A stretch of 64,000 nucleotides of DNA from an uncultured Chlorobiaceae bacterium (GTDB lineage Bacteria; Bacteroidota; Chlorobiia; Chlorobiales; Chlorobiaceae): the NCBI GenBank assembly GCA_903839405.1, contig CAIMCD010000009.1:1-64000 (forward strand), written 5' to 3'. The position numbers were made by a program, and so were the translations under genes. Numbering within the stretch: position 1 is the first letter of the stretch; every line of letters starts with the position of its first letter. Under the pieces are notes generated by a model, which was not told the DNA's origin, did not search any database, and was given only the letters and a program-made list of their open reading frames with translations. Positions 36,387-43,767 of this stretch are shown piece after piece.

Positions 36387-37253
36387 CTAATGTTCTAAGC
36401 TGTTGTTCTGAAATTGTTTTTCCAATGAGCTTTTCAGCACGACCGTGAGCAGCGCAAGGAAGACGAGCAGCGAGGCTACGGCAAACGATGCGGTGAAGTT
36501 GTACTCGCTGTAGAGAATTTCAACATGGAGCGGAATCGTGTTGGTCTGGCCGCGGATATGGCCCGAAACAACCGATACGGCACCGAACTCACCGATGGAG
36601 CGTGCACTGCACAAAATCATGCCATACAAAAGCCCAAGGCGGATGTTCGGCAGGGTTATGATGCCAAAAATCTGCCATCCCCGTGCACCAAGGGTAACAG
36701 CGGCCTCCTCCTCATCCCGTCCCTGCGCCTCCATGAGCGGAATCAGTTCGCGCGCCACGAAGGGGAAGGTGACAAAGAGGGTGGCAATGATGATGCCGGG
36801 AGTTGAAAAGATGATTTTAATACCATGCTCTCCCAACCATGAGCCAAAAGGGGTGCGGCTGCCGACCAGCAGCACAAAGATGAGACCGGCAATAACCGGC
36901 GATACGGCAAAGGGCAGGTCAAGCAGACTCTTGAGCGCAGTTTTTCCTGCGAAATTGAATTTGGTGATGGCCCATGCGGCGCTGAGACCGAACACCGCGT
37001 TCAGCGGCACCACCACGGCGGTGGTGAGCAGCGTCAGTTTTATTGCTTCCACAGCATAGGGCTCACGGATCGATTCCAGATAGAAGCTCCACCCTTTCTG
37101 GAACGCCTGTGCAAAGACCAGGGCAAGCGGCAGAAAGATGAAGCCGGTAAAAAAGAGGAGCATAAGCCCGATCAGGAGAATTTGAACCCAGCGAGGATCC
37201 GAGATCCTTTTTTTCAGAACGGGCGGGCTTGCTTGTGTTGTTTGTTTCAGCAT
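36387..37253 (-). CDS. cysW: Sulfate ABC transporter permease CysW
   Basis: 288 residues, six membrane segments. The cytoplasmic EAA loop is [47 protein letters not shown] is a CysW-type segment. It pairs with CysT and CysA. The stop of cysT and its start are 6 bp apart. Confidence 0.93.
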   Translation of the reverse strand: MLKQTTQASPPVLKKRISDPRWVQILLIGLMLLFFTGFIFLPLALVFAQAFQKGWSFYLESIREPYAVEAIKLTLLTTAVVVPLNAVFGLSAAWAITKFNFAGKTALKSLLDLPFAVSPVIAGLIFVLLVGSRTPFGSWLGEHGIKIIFSTPGIIIATLFVTFPFVARELIPLMEAQGRDEEEAAVTLGARGWQIFGIITLPNIRLGLLYGMILCSARSIGEFGAVSVVSGHIRGQTNTIPLHVEILYSEYNFTASFAVASLLVFLALLTVVLKSSLEKQFQNNSLEH

Positions 37254-37259
37254 TATCGG

Positions 37260-38096
37260 TTAGCGGTATTCTTTTTGTTGCCACTCCTGCACGGCATTCA
37301 GCACGAGCAGCATGGTAAAGGAGATGAGGAGCAGCACCAGCGCAACGGCGGATGCTCCGGCATAATCGAACTGGTCAAGCTTCGTCATAATCATCAGCGG
37401 CGCAATCTCGGTTTTCATCGGCAGATTGCCCGCAATAAAGATCACCGATCCATACTCGCCGATGGCTCGCGCAAAGGCAAGGGTTGTGCCGGTCAAAAGA
37501 GCCGGGAAGAGATGCGGCAGCAAAATTTTCCGGAAGGTCTGCCAGCGGGTCGCTCCAAGGGAGTGGGCCGACTCTTCGGTCTCCAGCTCCAGCTCTTCAA
37601 GTACCGGCTGAATGGTGCGGACCACAAAGGGAAAGCCGATGAAAATCAGCGCCAGCACAATGCCTGTAGGGGTATTGATAATATGGAGATCCCTCTGTGC
37701 GGTGAGCTGGCCAAGCCATCCTATGGGGGAGTAGAGGGTGGCGAAGCAGATACCGGCTACGGCGGTTGGCAAGGCAAAGGGAAGGTCAACCAGGGCGTTC
37801 AGGAAGGCCTGGCCGGGAAAACGGTAACGCACCAGCACCCATGCGGTGAGAAGGCCGGCAAGCGCGTCAAAAATGGCCGAAAAAAATGCTGTCGAAAAAC
37901 TCAGTTTGTAGGAAGCGAGCACCCTTGGCGCGGTGACCGCATGAAAAAAGGAGTCCCATCCCATGGGAATGGTGTTGAAGAGTACCATGCTGAGCGGTAC
38001 AATCACGATGGCTGAAAGGTAGAACACGGTGTATCCTAACGACAGGCCGAATCCGGGCAGAATGTTGCGTCTTTTTCTCTGAAAAAATTCCATCAT
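37260..38096 (-). CDS. cysT: Sulfate ABC transporter permease CysT
   Basis: 278 residues from ATG 38096; a second ATG follows at once (38093), and an upstream in-frame TTG at 38126 is less likely. Six membrane segments and the EAA loop SAHSLGATRWQTFRKILLPHLFPALLTG are seen, with GEYGSVIFIAGNLPMKTEIAPL typical of CysT. A stem-loop lies in the 115-bp gap between it and sbp. Confidence 0.92.
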   Translation of the reverse strand: MMEFFQRKRRNILPGFGLSLGYTVFYLSAIVIVPLSMVLFNTIPMGWDSFFHAVTAPRVLASYKLSFSTAFFSAIFDALAGLLTAWVLVRYRFPGQAFLNALVDLPFALPTAVAGICFATLYSPIGWLGQLTAQRDLHIINTPTGIVLALIFIGFPFVVRTIQPVLEELELETEESAHSLGATRWQTFRKILLPHLFPALLTGTTLAFARAIGEYGSVIFIAGNLPMKTEIAPLMIMTKLDQFDYAGASAVALVLLLISFTMLLVLNAVQEWQQKEYR

Positions 38097-38122
38097 CTCA
38101 ATTTTATTGAATTCTGCAGAAA

Positions 38123-38151
38123 ACAACGGGAGTGGCGTTTGCTCCCGTTGT
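38123..38151 (-). promoter_or_regulatory. Stem-loop in the sbp-cysT spacer
   Basis: Perfect inverted repeat ACAACGGGAG/CTCCCGTTGT with a 9-nt loop. On the minus strand it is followed only by TTTTC, so it is a weak terminator. Such stem-loops between a binding protein and its permeases commonly stabilise the upstream mRNA and reduce downstream expression; that role is inferred here. Confidence 0.6.
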
Positions 38152-38211
38152 CATATTATACAGATAATACATCATCTGTCCTGCAGTTCAGTGGTAAATA
38201 ACCCGTTCTCT

Positions 38212-39228
38212 TCAGGGGGTATAGATCTGATCGAAAATGCCGCCATCATTAAAGTGGGTCTTCTGGGCCGCGCGCCAGTTGCCGAACACCTCGTTGATGG
38301 TAAAGAGCTTGATTTTCGGAAAGTTTGCAGCATACTTTTTCAGTGCGGCCGGGTTACGGGGACGGTAGAAGTTTTGCGCAATGATTTCCTGGGACTGCGG
38401 TGTATAGAGGAAGTTCAGGTAAGCCTCGGCAAGCTTGCGGGTGCCATGTTTATCGACATTTTTATCGACAACGGCCACGGGAGGCTCGGCAAGGATGCTG
38501 ACCGCCGGAGAGACGATTTCAAACTTGTCGGCCCCGAACTCCTTCTGAATCAGGTGAGCCTCGTTTTCCCAAGCGAGCAGCACATCGCCCAGTCCGCGCT
38601 GTGCAAAGGTGATGGTTGAACCTCTAGCACCGGTGTCAAGCACGGGCACATTTTTGTAGAGGGATTTGACAAAGGCTTGAGCCTGTGCCGGCGATCCGCT
38701 CTGTTTTTGTTTGTAGCCCCATGCAGCCAGGTAGTTCCAGCGGGCACCTCCTGAAGTTTTCGGGTTCGGGGTGATGACCGAAATGCCCGGTTTGATCAGG
38801 TCATCCCATGCTTTGATATGCTTTGGATTGCCCTTCCGGACAACAAAGACGATGGTGGAGGTGTAGGGTGTGCTGTTGCTAGGCAGCTTCTGCTGCCAGT
38901 TGGCCGCAAGGAGCTTGCTGTCGGAGATGGCGTCGATATCATAAGCCAGAGCAAGCGTTACCACGTCGGCTTCAAGGCCGTCAATGACGGCACGCGCCTG
39001 CTTGCCCGATCCGCCGTGTGACTGGTTGATGACCACCGCCTGACCGCTCTGCTTTTGCCAGTAGGGGATAAAGGCTGCATTTTCGCTCTGGTAGAGTTCC
39101 CTGGTGGGATCGTACGATACATTGAGCAGGGTAGCGCTGCCTGCGGCCTCGGCGATGCTCCCCGGTAGACCGGAGGCCAGCAGCAGTGCTGCTGCGAGGG
39201 TGATTTTTTTTGTCCAGTTGAAATTCAT
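38212..39228 (-). CDS. sbp: Periplasmic sulfate-binding protein
   Basis: 338 residues with a signal peptide ([22 protein letters not shown]) and an AAAGGAGATAAAAC ribosome-binding site. [56 protein letters not shown] and [12 protein letters not shown] are hallmarks of the Sbp/CysP family that delivers sulfate (or thiosulfate) to CysTWA. First full-size gene of the uptake operon; the Cys-rich leader and attenuator-like hairpin lie in front of it. Confidence 0.94.
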   Translation of the reverse strand: MNFNWTKKITLAAALLLASGLPGSIAEAAGSATLLNVSYDPTRELYQSENAAFIPYWQKQSGQAVVINQSHGGSGKQARAVIDGLEADVVTLALAYDIDAISDSKLLAANWQQKLPSNSTPYTSTIVFVVRKGNPKHIKAWDDLIKPGISVITPNPKTSGGARWNYLAAWGYKQKQSGSPAQAQAFVKSLYKNVPVLDTGARGSTITFAQRGLGDVLLAWENEAHLIQKEFGADKFEIVSPAVSILAEPPVAVVDKNVDKHGTRKLAEAYLNFLYTPQSQEIIAQNFYRPRNPAALKKYAANFPKIKLFTINEVFGNWRAAQKTHFNDGGIFDQIYTP

Positions 39229-39254
39229 GTTTTATCTCCTTTCTAACTCTTTGG

Positions 39255-39332
39255 TTATTGTGTTTTATGGATAAGGCAAAAAAAAAGCCGGATCACTGCA
39301 CAGAGGAACCGGCTACATAAAAAAATGCTCAT
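39255..39332 (-). CDS. Candidate 25-codon ORF spanning the attenuator hairpin
   Basis: An ATG at 39332 is preceded by GGAGGTAACTC, one of the best ribosome-binding sites in the window, located in the last codons of the upstream Cys-rich leader. It reads MSIFLCSRFLCAVIRLFF and ends at a TAA 26 bp before sbp. It contains three Cys codons and its frame runs through both arms of the hairpin, so translation would open the stem. It may be a coupling ORF and not a stable protein. Confidence 0.5.
   Translation of the reverse strand: MSIFLCSRFLCAVIRLFFCLIHKTQ
39278..39314 (-). terminator. Attenuator-type terminator in the sbp leader
   Basis: On the minus strand AGCCGG (39314-39309) pairs with CCGGCT (39291-39286), with two more inner pairs after a T-T mismatch, and eight T follow (39285-39278). 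It stands inside the leader, before sbp. The arm AGCCGGT (39314-39308) can instead pair with ACCGGCT (39372-39366) inside the upstream leader ORF, which would be an antiterminator. The switching is inferred from complementarity. Confidence 0.7.
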
Positions 39333-39335
39333 GAG

Positions 39336-39434
39336 TTACCTCCATAAGCCAATTCTCCTTATATCAGCCGGTACCTTTTTCTGACAGCAGCAACTGCTGC
39401 AGCAGAGGGTGGATGTTTCAGTTTGACTACTCAT
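39336..39434 (-). CDS. Cys-rich 32-residue leader peptide of the sulfate-uptake operon
   Basis: ATG at 39434 gives a 32-codon ORF whose codons 11-17 read Cys Cys Ser Ser Cys Cys Cys, followed by QKKVPADIRRIGLWR. A purine run (GAGAGAGAG) lies just upstream as a possible ribosome-binding site. It precedes a hairpin with a T tract and the sbp-cysTWA genes. By analogy with amino-acid leader peptides, scarce Cys-tRNA would stall the ribosome at the Cys run. The alternative, a metal-binding mini-protein or chance CAG-repeat-like sequence, cannot be excluded. Confidence 0.6.
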   Translation of the reverse strand: MSSQTETSTLCCSSCCCQKKVPADIRRIGLWR

Positions 39435-39766
39435 GATGCTCTCTCTCTCTTTGATTGGCGATTGTGAATAAAGCTCAATCTTTTGAAGATTTCCAAGGCC
39501 AAGGCCCAAAAATACCGCAAATAGGGTATGCCGGAGCAATGGGGAATGGAGCGTGAATAATGGGAATCTGGGTGGGGTGAACGCTGAAACTGAAAGGGGA
39601 GACGCATCAAATGCAATGTTATGGCTTTTTTCCTGTCTCATCAAACGACCATCTTTTGAGAACACTATTTTCCATTAACGGAACAAGCAATTCCTTTTGC
39701 ATTTTTTCGTTTTCTGAAGTGACCTCTAATAATTAAAGCAAAAAGATTACTGTGACTCCCTTTTGT
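39435..39766. other. Intergenic region upstream of the sulfate-uptake leader
   Basis: About 332 bp between the HNH-type gene and the leader ORF on the same strand. It carries the putative operator at 39510-39529 and presumably the uptake promoter. Part of it reads open in the frame of the leader peptide up to 39665, but the upstream part has no ribosome-binding site or recognisable protein. Confidence 0.4.
39510..39529 (-). promoter_or_regulatory. Putative sulfur-regulon operator, copy 2
   Basis: On the minus strand ATACCCTATTTGCGGTATTT, 19 of 20 bases equal to the site at 30597-30616 and pointing the same way relative to its genes. Its end is 75 bp upstream of the Cys-rich leader start. ATACC-N8-GGTAT is an inverted repeat suited to a dimeric repressor or activator. 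Confidence 0.6.
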
Positions 39767-40909
39767 TTATAGATTACTGAAGTATTCTTGATTGCGAGTA
39801 GCGCGTTCTGAAATAGCTGCAAGTTCAGGATGTTGTAGATTTCCGCACTTGTAATTCAGGTAATCTGGATAACTTAATTTATAACTATTTTTCAGCGGTT
39901 TACAAATAACAATCACACGGCCATAACCTATTTTGTCAAGGTCTTCTTGATTCAGATCTTCTGTTGCAGCAAATGGAACAATAGCATATAACGAAGCGCA
40001 AATATTTAATATAAATATAGCTTTATCATCAACAATCTGTATAATTATAGTGACGGTATTAGCTTCGCCAAGATTTTTAATATCTTGATTTTTAGAAGAA
40101 TCGAAAAACCCATGTATCAAAGGAATATTATCCCCATCACGACACTGAAGTGCTCTGTAAAGCTCTTTAGCATAAGAAGTCTCTAAAACTTTTTCGCCAA
40201 ATAATGAATACCCGATTCCAATAGCCAATTTCGCCAGGAACCTATAACCAACATTAGGATTAAAAGGATATTGAACTTGACGAATACTGTTTGCGGAATG
40301 TTCATCTGAAAAAAATTTCATTCTTAACTGATCAAGATCATCCGGATCAGTAAAGCCAATAGTTTTTGGGTCAATGTTAATAACACAGTTCAAGATTTTT
40401 TTAACAGTTGATCTTTTTTTGAATGCATTTTTAAAAGCTAACCATGTTATTTTTGGGTATTTTATCGTCCGTTCAGAAAAATGAAAATACGCACGACTTT
40501 TTTGATCTTTAGTAGTCCTTGGATTCCCACCAGCATAACCAGATAGTCGCTCATCTTTTGGACGTACCCAATAAATTATTTCCCCCAATGGCCCTGTCCA
40601 ATGTTCACAGATTTCATTATCTTGCATTTGCGGAGGAGACAAAAGGGAGTTACCCATGCATATTAAAGAAACAGCTGAAGGATTTTCTTTATCAAACAAA
40701 GCTAATTCGGCAAGCTGCAGCTTCTGCGCTATAACATAGTTACTAGTAAATTCAGCATCCACAAAAAGGCCAAAATTATTGTTACACGTTTTGCATACAT
40801 TTCCGATGATCAAATCCGGAACAAAATGTCCGCCTAAAGGTTCCGGTATTAGATGCTCTTTCGTAAACTCCGAATCATCTTTCAGTTTGCGACAATAAAT
40901 GCATTTCAT
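39767..40909 (-). CDS. HNH-endonuclease-like protein
   Basis: 380 residues. The N-terminus MKCIYCRK, then KEHLIPEPLGG and IIGNVCKTCNN, matches HNH_5-type zinc/HNH folds (CxxC, E-H-L/I-P, N, CxxCN). The remaining 320 residues are not recognised. The gene is clearly AT-richer and uses more A/T-ending codons than its neighbours, and lies next to toxin-antitoxin remnants, so it was probably acquired. Orphan HNH proteins of this style are often defence or mobile-element nucleases; activity here is untested and the substrate unknown. Confidence 0.7.
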   Translation of the reverse strand: MKCIYCRKLKDDSEFTKEHLIPEPLGGHFVPDLIIGNVCKTCNNNFGLFVDAEFTSNYVIAQKLQLAELALFDKENPSAVSLICMGNSLLSPPQMQDNEICEHWTGPLGEIIYWVRPKDERLSGYAGGNPRTTKDQKSRAYFHFSERTIKYPKITWLAFKNAFKKRSTVKKILNCVINIDPKTIGFTDPDDLDQLRMKFFSDEHSANSIRQVQYPFNPNVGYRFLAKLAIGIGYSLFGEKVLETSYAKELYRALQCRDGDNIPLIHGFFDSSKNQDIKNLGEANTVTIIIQIVDDKAIFILNICASLYAIVPFAATEDLNQEDLDKIGYGRVIVICKPLKNSYKLSYPDYLNYKCGNLQHPELAAISERATRNQEYFSNL

Positions 40910-40954
40910 TTTTTATTTGATAGAAATTAAATTTGAATTGCGCGAAGTTATCAA

Positions 40955-41242
40955 TCAACTGTTCAACACCTGCAATACCGTGTCGGGAGCTTTTTTAACA
41001 AGATTAAGCAACACCAGTGCCGGGCCATGCGGTTTGCGGTCACCGCGCTCCCAATGCCTCAGGGTGGCGACACTGATGCCGAAGGCGGCGGCAAACTCAT
41101 CCTGCGTCAGGCGTGTTTCCTGCCGGATACTTTTTACGTTAACCGGTTCAGGCTGAAACACCCTGACCTTGACCTTTTTCCCCTGCGAAGAATCAACCGC
41201 CTCTTCCAATCCCTTTTTTATACTTTCAAAAACGTTATCCAT
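40955..41242 (-). CDS. XRE-family antitoxin (HigA/RelB-associated type)
   Basis: 95 residues. SIRQETRLTQDEFAAAFGISVATLRHWERGDRKPHGPAL (about 38-76) is the HTH of antitoxins whose toxins are of the RelE/HigB type. Its start overlaps the end of a toxin-like reading frame (stop at 41235), the usual toxin-first order, but that toxin is truncated. The antitoxin appears intact and thus orphaned. Confidence 0.85.
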   Translation of the reverse strand: MDNVFESIKKGLEEAVDSSQGKKVKVRVFQPEPVNVKSIRQETRLTQDEFAAAFGISVATLRHWERGDRKPHGPALVLLNLVKKAPDTVLQVLNS

Positions 41243-41363
41243 TTTTTCCCTTATAGTTTTGAATCAAAAGTTTTGTCAACCCAGCCAGATCATTTCGTTC
41301 GGATTTGCTCAGGTTCCCTTGCTCACTTTTACTGAACGCCGTCAACAGAAACAGCGGCACGGT
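41235..41363 (-). pseudogene. Truncated RelE/HigB-type toxin (C-terminal remnant)
   Basis: About 42 residues at the 3' end of an open frame read PLFLLTAFSKSEQGNLSKSERNDLAG and further to a stop at 41235. This fits the C-terminus of RelE-type toxins that pair with this antitoxin class (pattern FLLTxYxKxExxNLSxxE). Upstream the frame loses all similarity within a few codons and meets the end of the AhpD-like gene, so the N-terminal two thirds are gone. Confidence 0.7.
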
Positions 41364-41403
41364 TGGGTTGCAACAAAATCCCGGCGGTGGACGGTGATGG
41401 CTG

Positions 41404-42387
41404 CTAAAGCCATGTGCCGATTTTTCTTGCGGCGGTGAAGCTGCTCCAGGCGAGGGTGGTGAGGAGCTGCTCCTCTCCGGGGAAGTTGGTTGAAAATGCA
41501 CGAACAACTCCCTCGTCAACCCGGTAGGGAGCAAGGGCGGTCAGGAGTGCAAGGCGTGCGGCACTCTTCTCCTTTTCATCCAGAGCGGCAATAGCGTTTT
41601 CACACCACTGGCTCTCCATGCCGGGATCGTCGCCGTTCCACTCTTCTACAGCAGTCGTTACTGTTCTCTGGATGGTTTCGGAGAGTACACGGTTGCCACC
41701 CTTTTCGATTACTCCGGCAAAACGGGCAAAGGCTCCGACAATCGGTGGCGAGGATTTTGCCCACAGCATATCGCCGGGAAGCGGGGATTCCGGGAGCAGC
41801 TCAAGCGAACTGCCCGGATCTTTTGGCAAGCGGATCGCGCCGCCAAAAAACCATGCGGCAAGGTGCAGGGCAACCTTTTTTGGTACTCCTGTGGTAAAAG
41901 GGAGTGGCGAGGGGCCAAGCTTTATGGTGACCAGACGGTTGATGTAGTGGAAAAAGATGGCGGTACCGATAAATGCAGGCGCCTCTTCCTTCGAAAAGGG
42001 GGGCGCCGAGAGGAGTGGTGAACCGGGTGTGCGGGTGGCTGCAGCCCATGCCGCAACGGAGCTGAGGTAAGGGTCATCTGTGGCTTTTTGATAATCGGCT
42101 CCGGACGATGCGAGCACCATGATGCTGTGGGCATCGAAACAGTAGGGGCACTGGTTGAGGGCGGAGACGGCGGCCGCAACAACCTCTTTGGCATCACGCC
42201 GACCACGGCCACAGAGCAGTGTCTCGCGGCAGGCCATCCAGGCTCCGGCCAGCAGTTCCGGAACCGGCAGGTGGATGGTAAAGGGTTCAACCTCGGCACC
42301 GAACTCCCGGCGGATTTCGGTCAGTATTTTGCCGGGGAAGCTCCGGTCGGCAGCATCACCACGGGAAATACGCTCGTTCAAGCCCAT
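41404..42387 (-). CDS. AhpD-like carboxymuconolactone decarboxylase family protein
   Basis: 327 residues. The redox motif ALNQCPYCFDAHS (CxxC with a His three residues on) near residue 81 is that of AhpD/CMD proteins with peroxidase-like activity. A second all-helical half (about 170-327) has no motif I recognise, making it longer than single-domain members (about 180). Probably cytoplasmic and redox-related. Located next to the truncated toxin, on the same strand as rimO and tgt upstream. Confidence 0.8.
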   Translation of the reverse strand: MGLNERISRGDAADRSFPGKILTEIRREFGAEVEPFTIHLPVPELLAGAWMACRETLLCGRGRRDAKEVVAAAVSALNQCPYCFDAHSIMVLASSGADYQKATDDPYLSSVAAWAAATRTPGSPLLSAPPFSKEEAPAFIGTAIFFHYINRLVTIKLGPSPLPFTTGVPKKVALHLAAWFFGGAIRLPKDPGSSLELLPESPLPGDMLWAKSSPPIVGAFARFAGVIEKGGNRVLSETIQRTVTTAVEEWNGDDPGMESQWCENAIAALDEKEKSAARLALLTALAPYRVDEGVVRAFSTNFPGEEQLLTTLAWSSFTAARKIGTWL

Positions 42388-42468
42388 AACGGATCCTTTT
42401 ATGATGCCATGCGTTACTTGTTACACCAATGTACGGGAAGCGCCGGAGTTCCGGAAACTTCTCGGGAG

Positions 42469-43767
42469 TTATTGCTTCACGCTTGCAACCCGGCCGATCA
42501 GTTCATACGCCGAGCTGTCGGTTATCTCTGCCATGCAGAATGAGCCGACGGTGACGGGCGTGCTCTCAATCGTCAGGATGCACTCGTTGTCAACCTCCGG
42601 GGCGTCGTACTCGGTGCGCCCAATTGCGGTATCACCCTCAATCTGCTCAATCAGCACCTTAAGGGTTTTTCCTTCAAAGTAGCGGTTATTTTTTTCCGCA
42701 ACTCCTTCCTGCACCTCCATCAGTTCCGCTACGCGCTCCTCTTTCTCTTCCGGGGTGATGGTTTCCTGAAGCGCATAGGAGGGGGCGTGCTCCTCGTGGC
42801 AGTAACCGAAGCAGCCGAGGCGGTCGAAACGGAGGGTTTCAACGAACTCCAGCAGCTCCTCGAACTCCTCACGGGTTTCACCGGGATAGCCGGCAATCAT
42901 GGTGGTTCGCAGACGGATATCAGGATTTTTCTGGCGAATCGTCTCTATGAGCTGCAGGGTCTCCGCTTTGTTGATGCCCCGGTTCATGGAGCGCAGAATA
43001 CGGTCGTTGCAGTGCTGCAGGGGCATATCGAGATAGTTGCAGATGTTCTGGCGCTCCTGCATGGTACCGATCACTTCCATCGGGAAGTTGAGCGGGTAGG
43101 CGTAGAGAAGGCGTATCCACTCGAACTCCATGTCGGAGAGGCGCAGCACAAGGTCGTTCAGCATCGATTTGCCTTTGAGGTCGTAGCCGTAGATGCTGAT
43201 ATCCTGAGCAATAAGGTTCAGCTCTTTTACACCCGAGGCTTTCAGGAGGGTTGCTTCACGCAGAAGCTGCTCCGGCGGCTGGCTGTGGTAACGTCCCCTG
43301 ATTTTCGGGATGGAGCAGAAGGAGCAGGTGCGGTTGCACCCTTCAGAAATTTTGAGAAAGGCATAGTGGGGCGGCGTGAGCAGGGTGCGGCGGTCGTAGA
43401 TATCTTCGCGGTACTCGGCTCCTATAGCAGCAAGCACGGCCGGGAGTTCGCGGGTGCCGAAAAAGCCGTCCACTTCCGGCATCTCTTCGCGCAGTTCCTG
43501 CTGGTAGAGTTCCGGCAAGCACCCCATCACATAGACCCGCTGAACCGTGCCATCGGTTTTTTTATCGATGGCCGCCAGGGTTTCGTTGATCGACTCCTCC
43601 TTGGCATCGGCAATAAAGCCGCAGGTGTTGATGAGAATCGTATCGGCCTCATCAGCTGTTTCGGTAAAGGTGATGCCGGAGGCTTCAGCCTGCGCCATCA
43701 GTCGCTCGGAATCGACCGTGTTTTTCGAGCAGCCGAGGCTCAAAAGAAAGAGTTTACGCTGGGTCAT
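42469..43767 (-). CDS. rimO: Ribosomal protein S12 methylthiotransferase
   Basis: 432 residues from ATG 43767 (MTQRKLFLLSLGC), which overlaps the end of tgt by 14 bp; the open frame upstream of it is not family-like. RimO is a radical-SAM enzyme that methylthiolates an Asp of S12. The N-terminal UPF0004 domain has its Cys set (LGCSKN, NTCGF, MGCLPE), the radical-SAM motif is CNRTCSFCSIP, and a TRAM domain ends the chain. Confidence 0.93.
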   Translation of the reverse strand: MTQRKLFLLSLGCSKNTVDSERLMAQAEASGITFTETADEADTILINTCGFIADAKEESINETLAAIDKKTDGTVQRVYVMGCLPELYQQELREEMPEVDGFFGTRELPAVLAAIGAEYREDIYDRRTLLTPPHYAFLKISEGCNRTCSFCSIPKIRGRYHSQPPEQLLREATLLKASGVKELNLIAQDISIYGYDLKGKSMLNDLVLRLSDMEFEWIRLLYAYPLNFPMEVIGTMQERQNICNYLDMPLQHCNDRILRSMNRGINKAETLQLIETIRQKNPDIRLRTTMIAGYPGETREEFEELLEFVETLRFDRLGCFGYCHEEHAPSYALQETITPEEKEERVAELMEVQEGVAEKNNRYFEGKTLKVLIEQIEGDTAIGRTEYDAPEVDNECILTIESTPVTVGSFCMAEITDSSAYELIGRVASVKQ

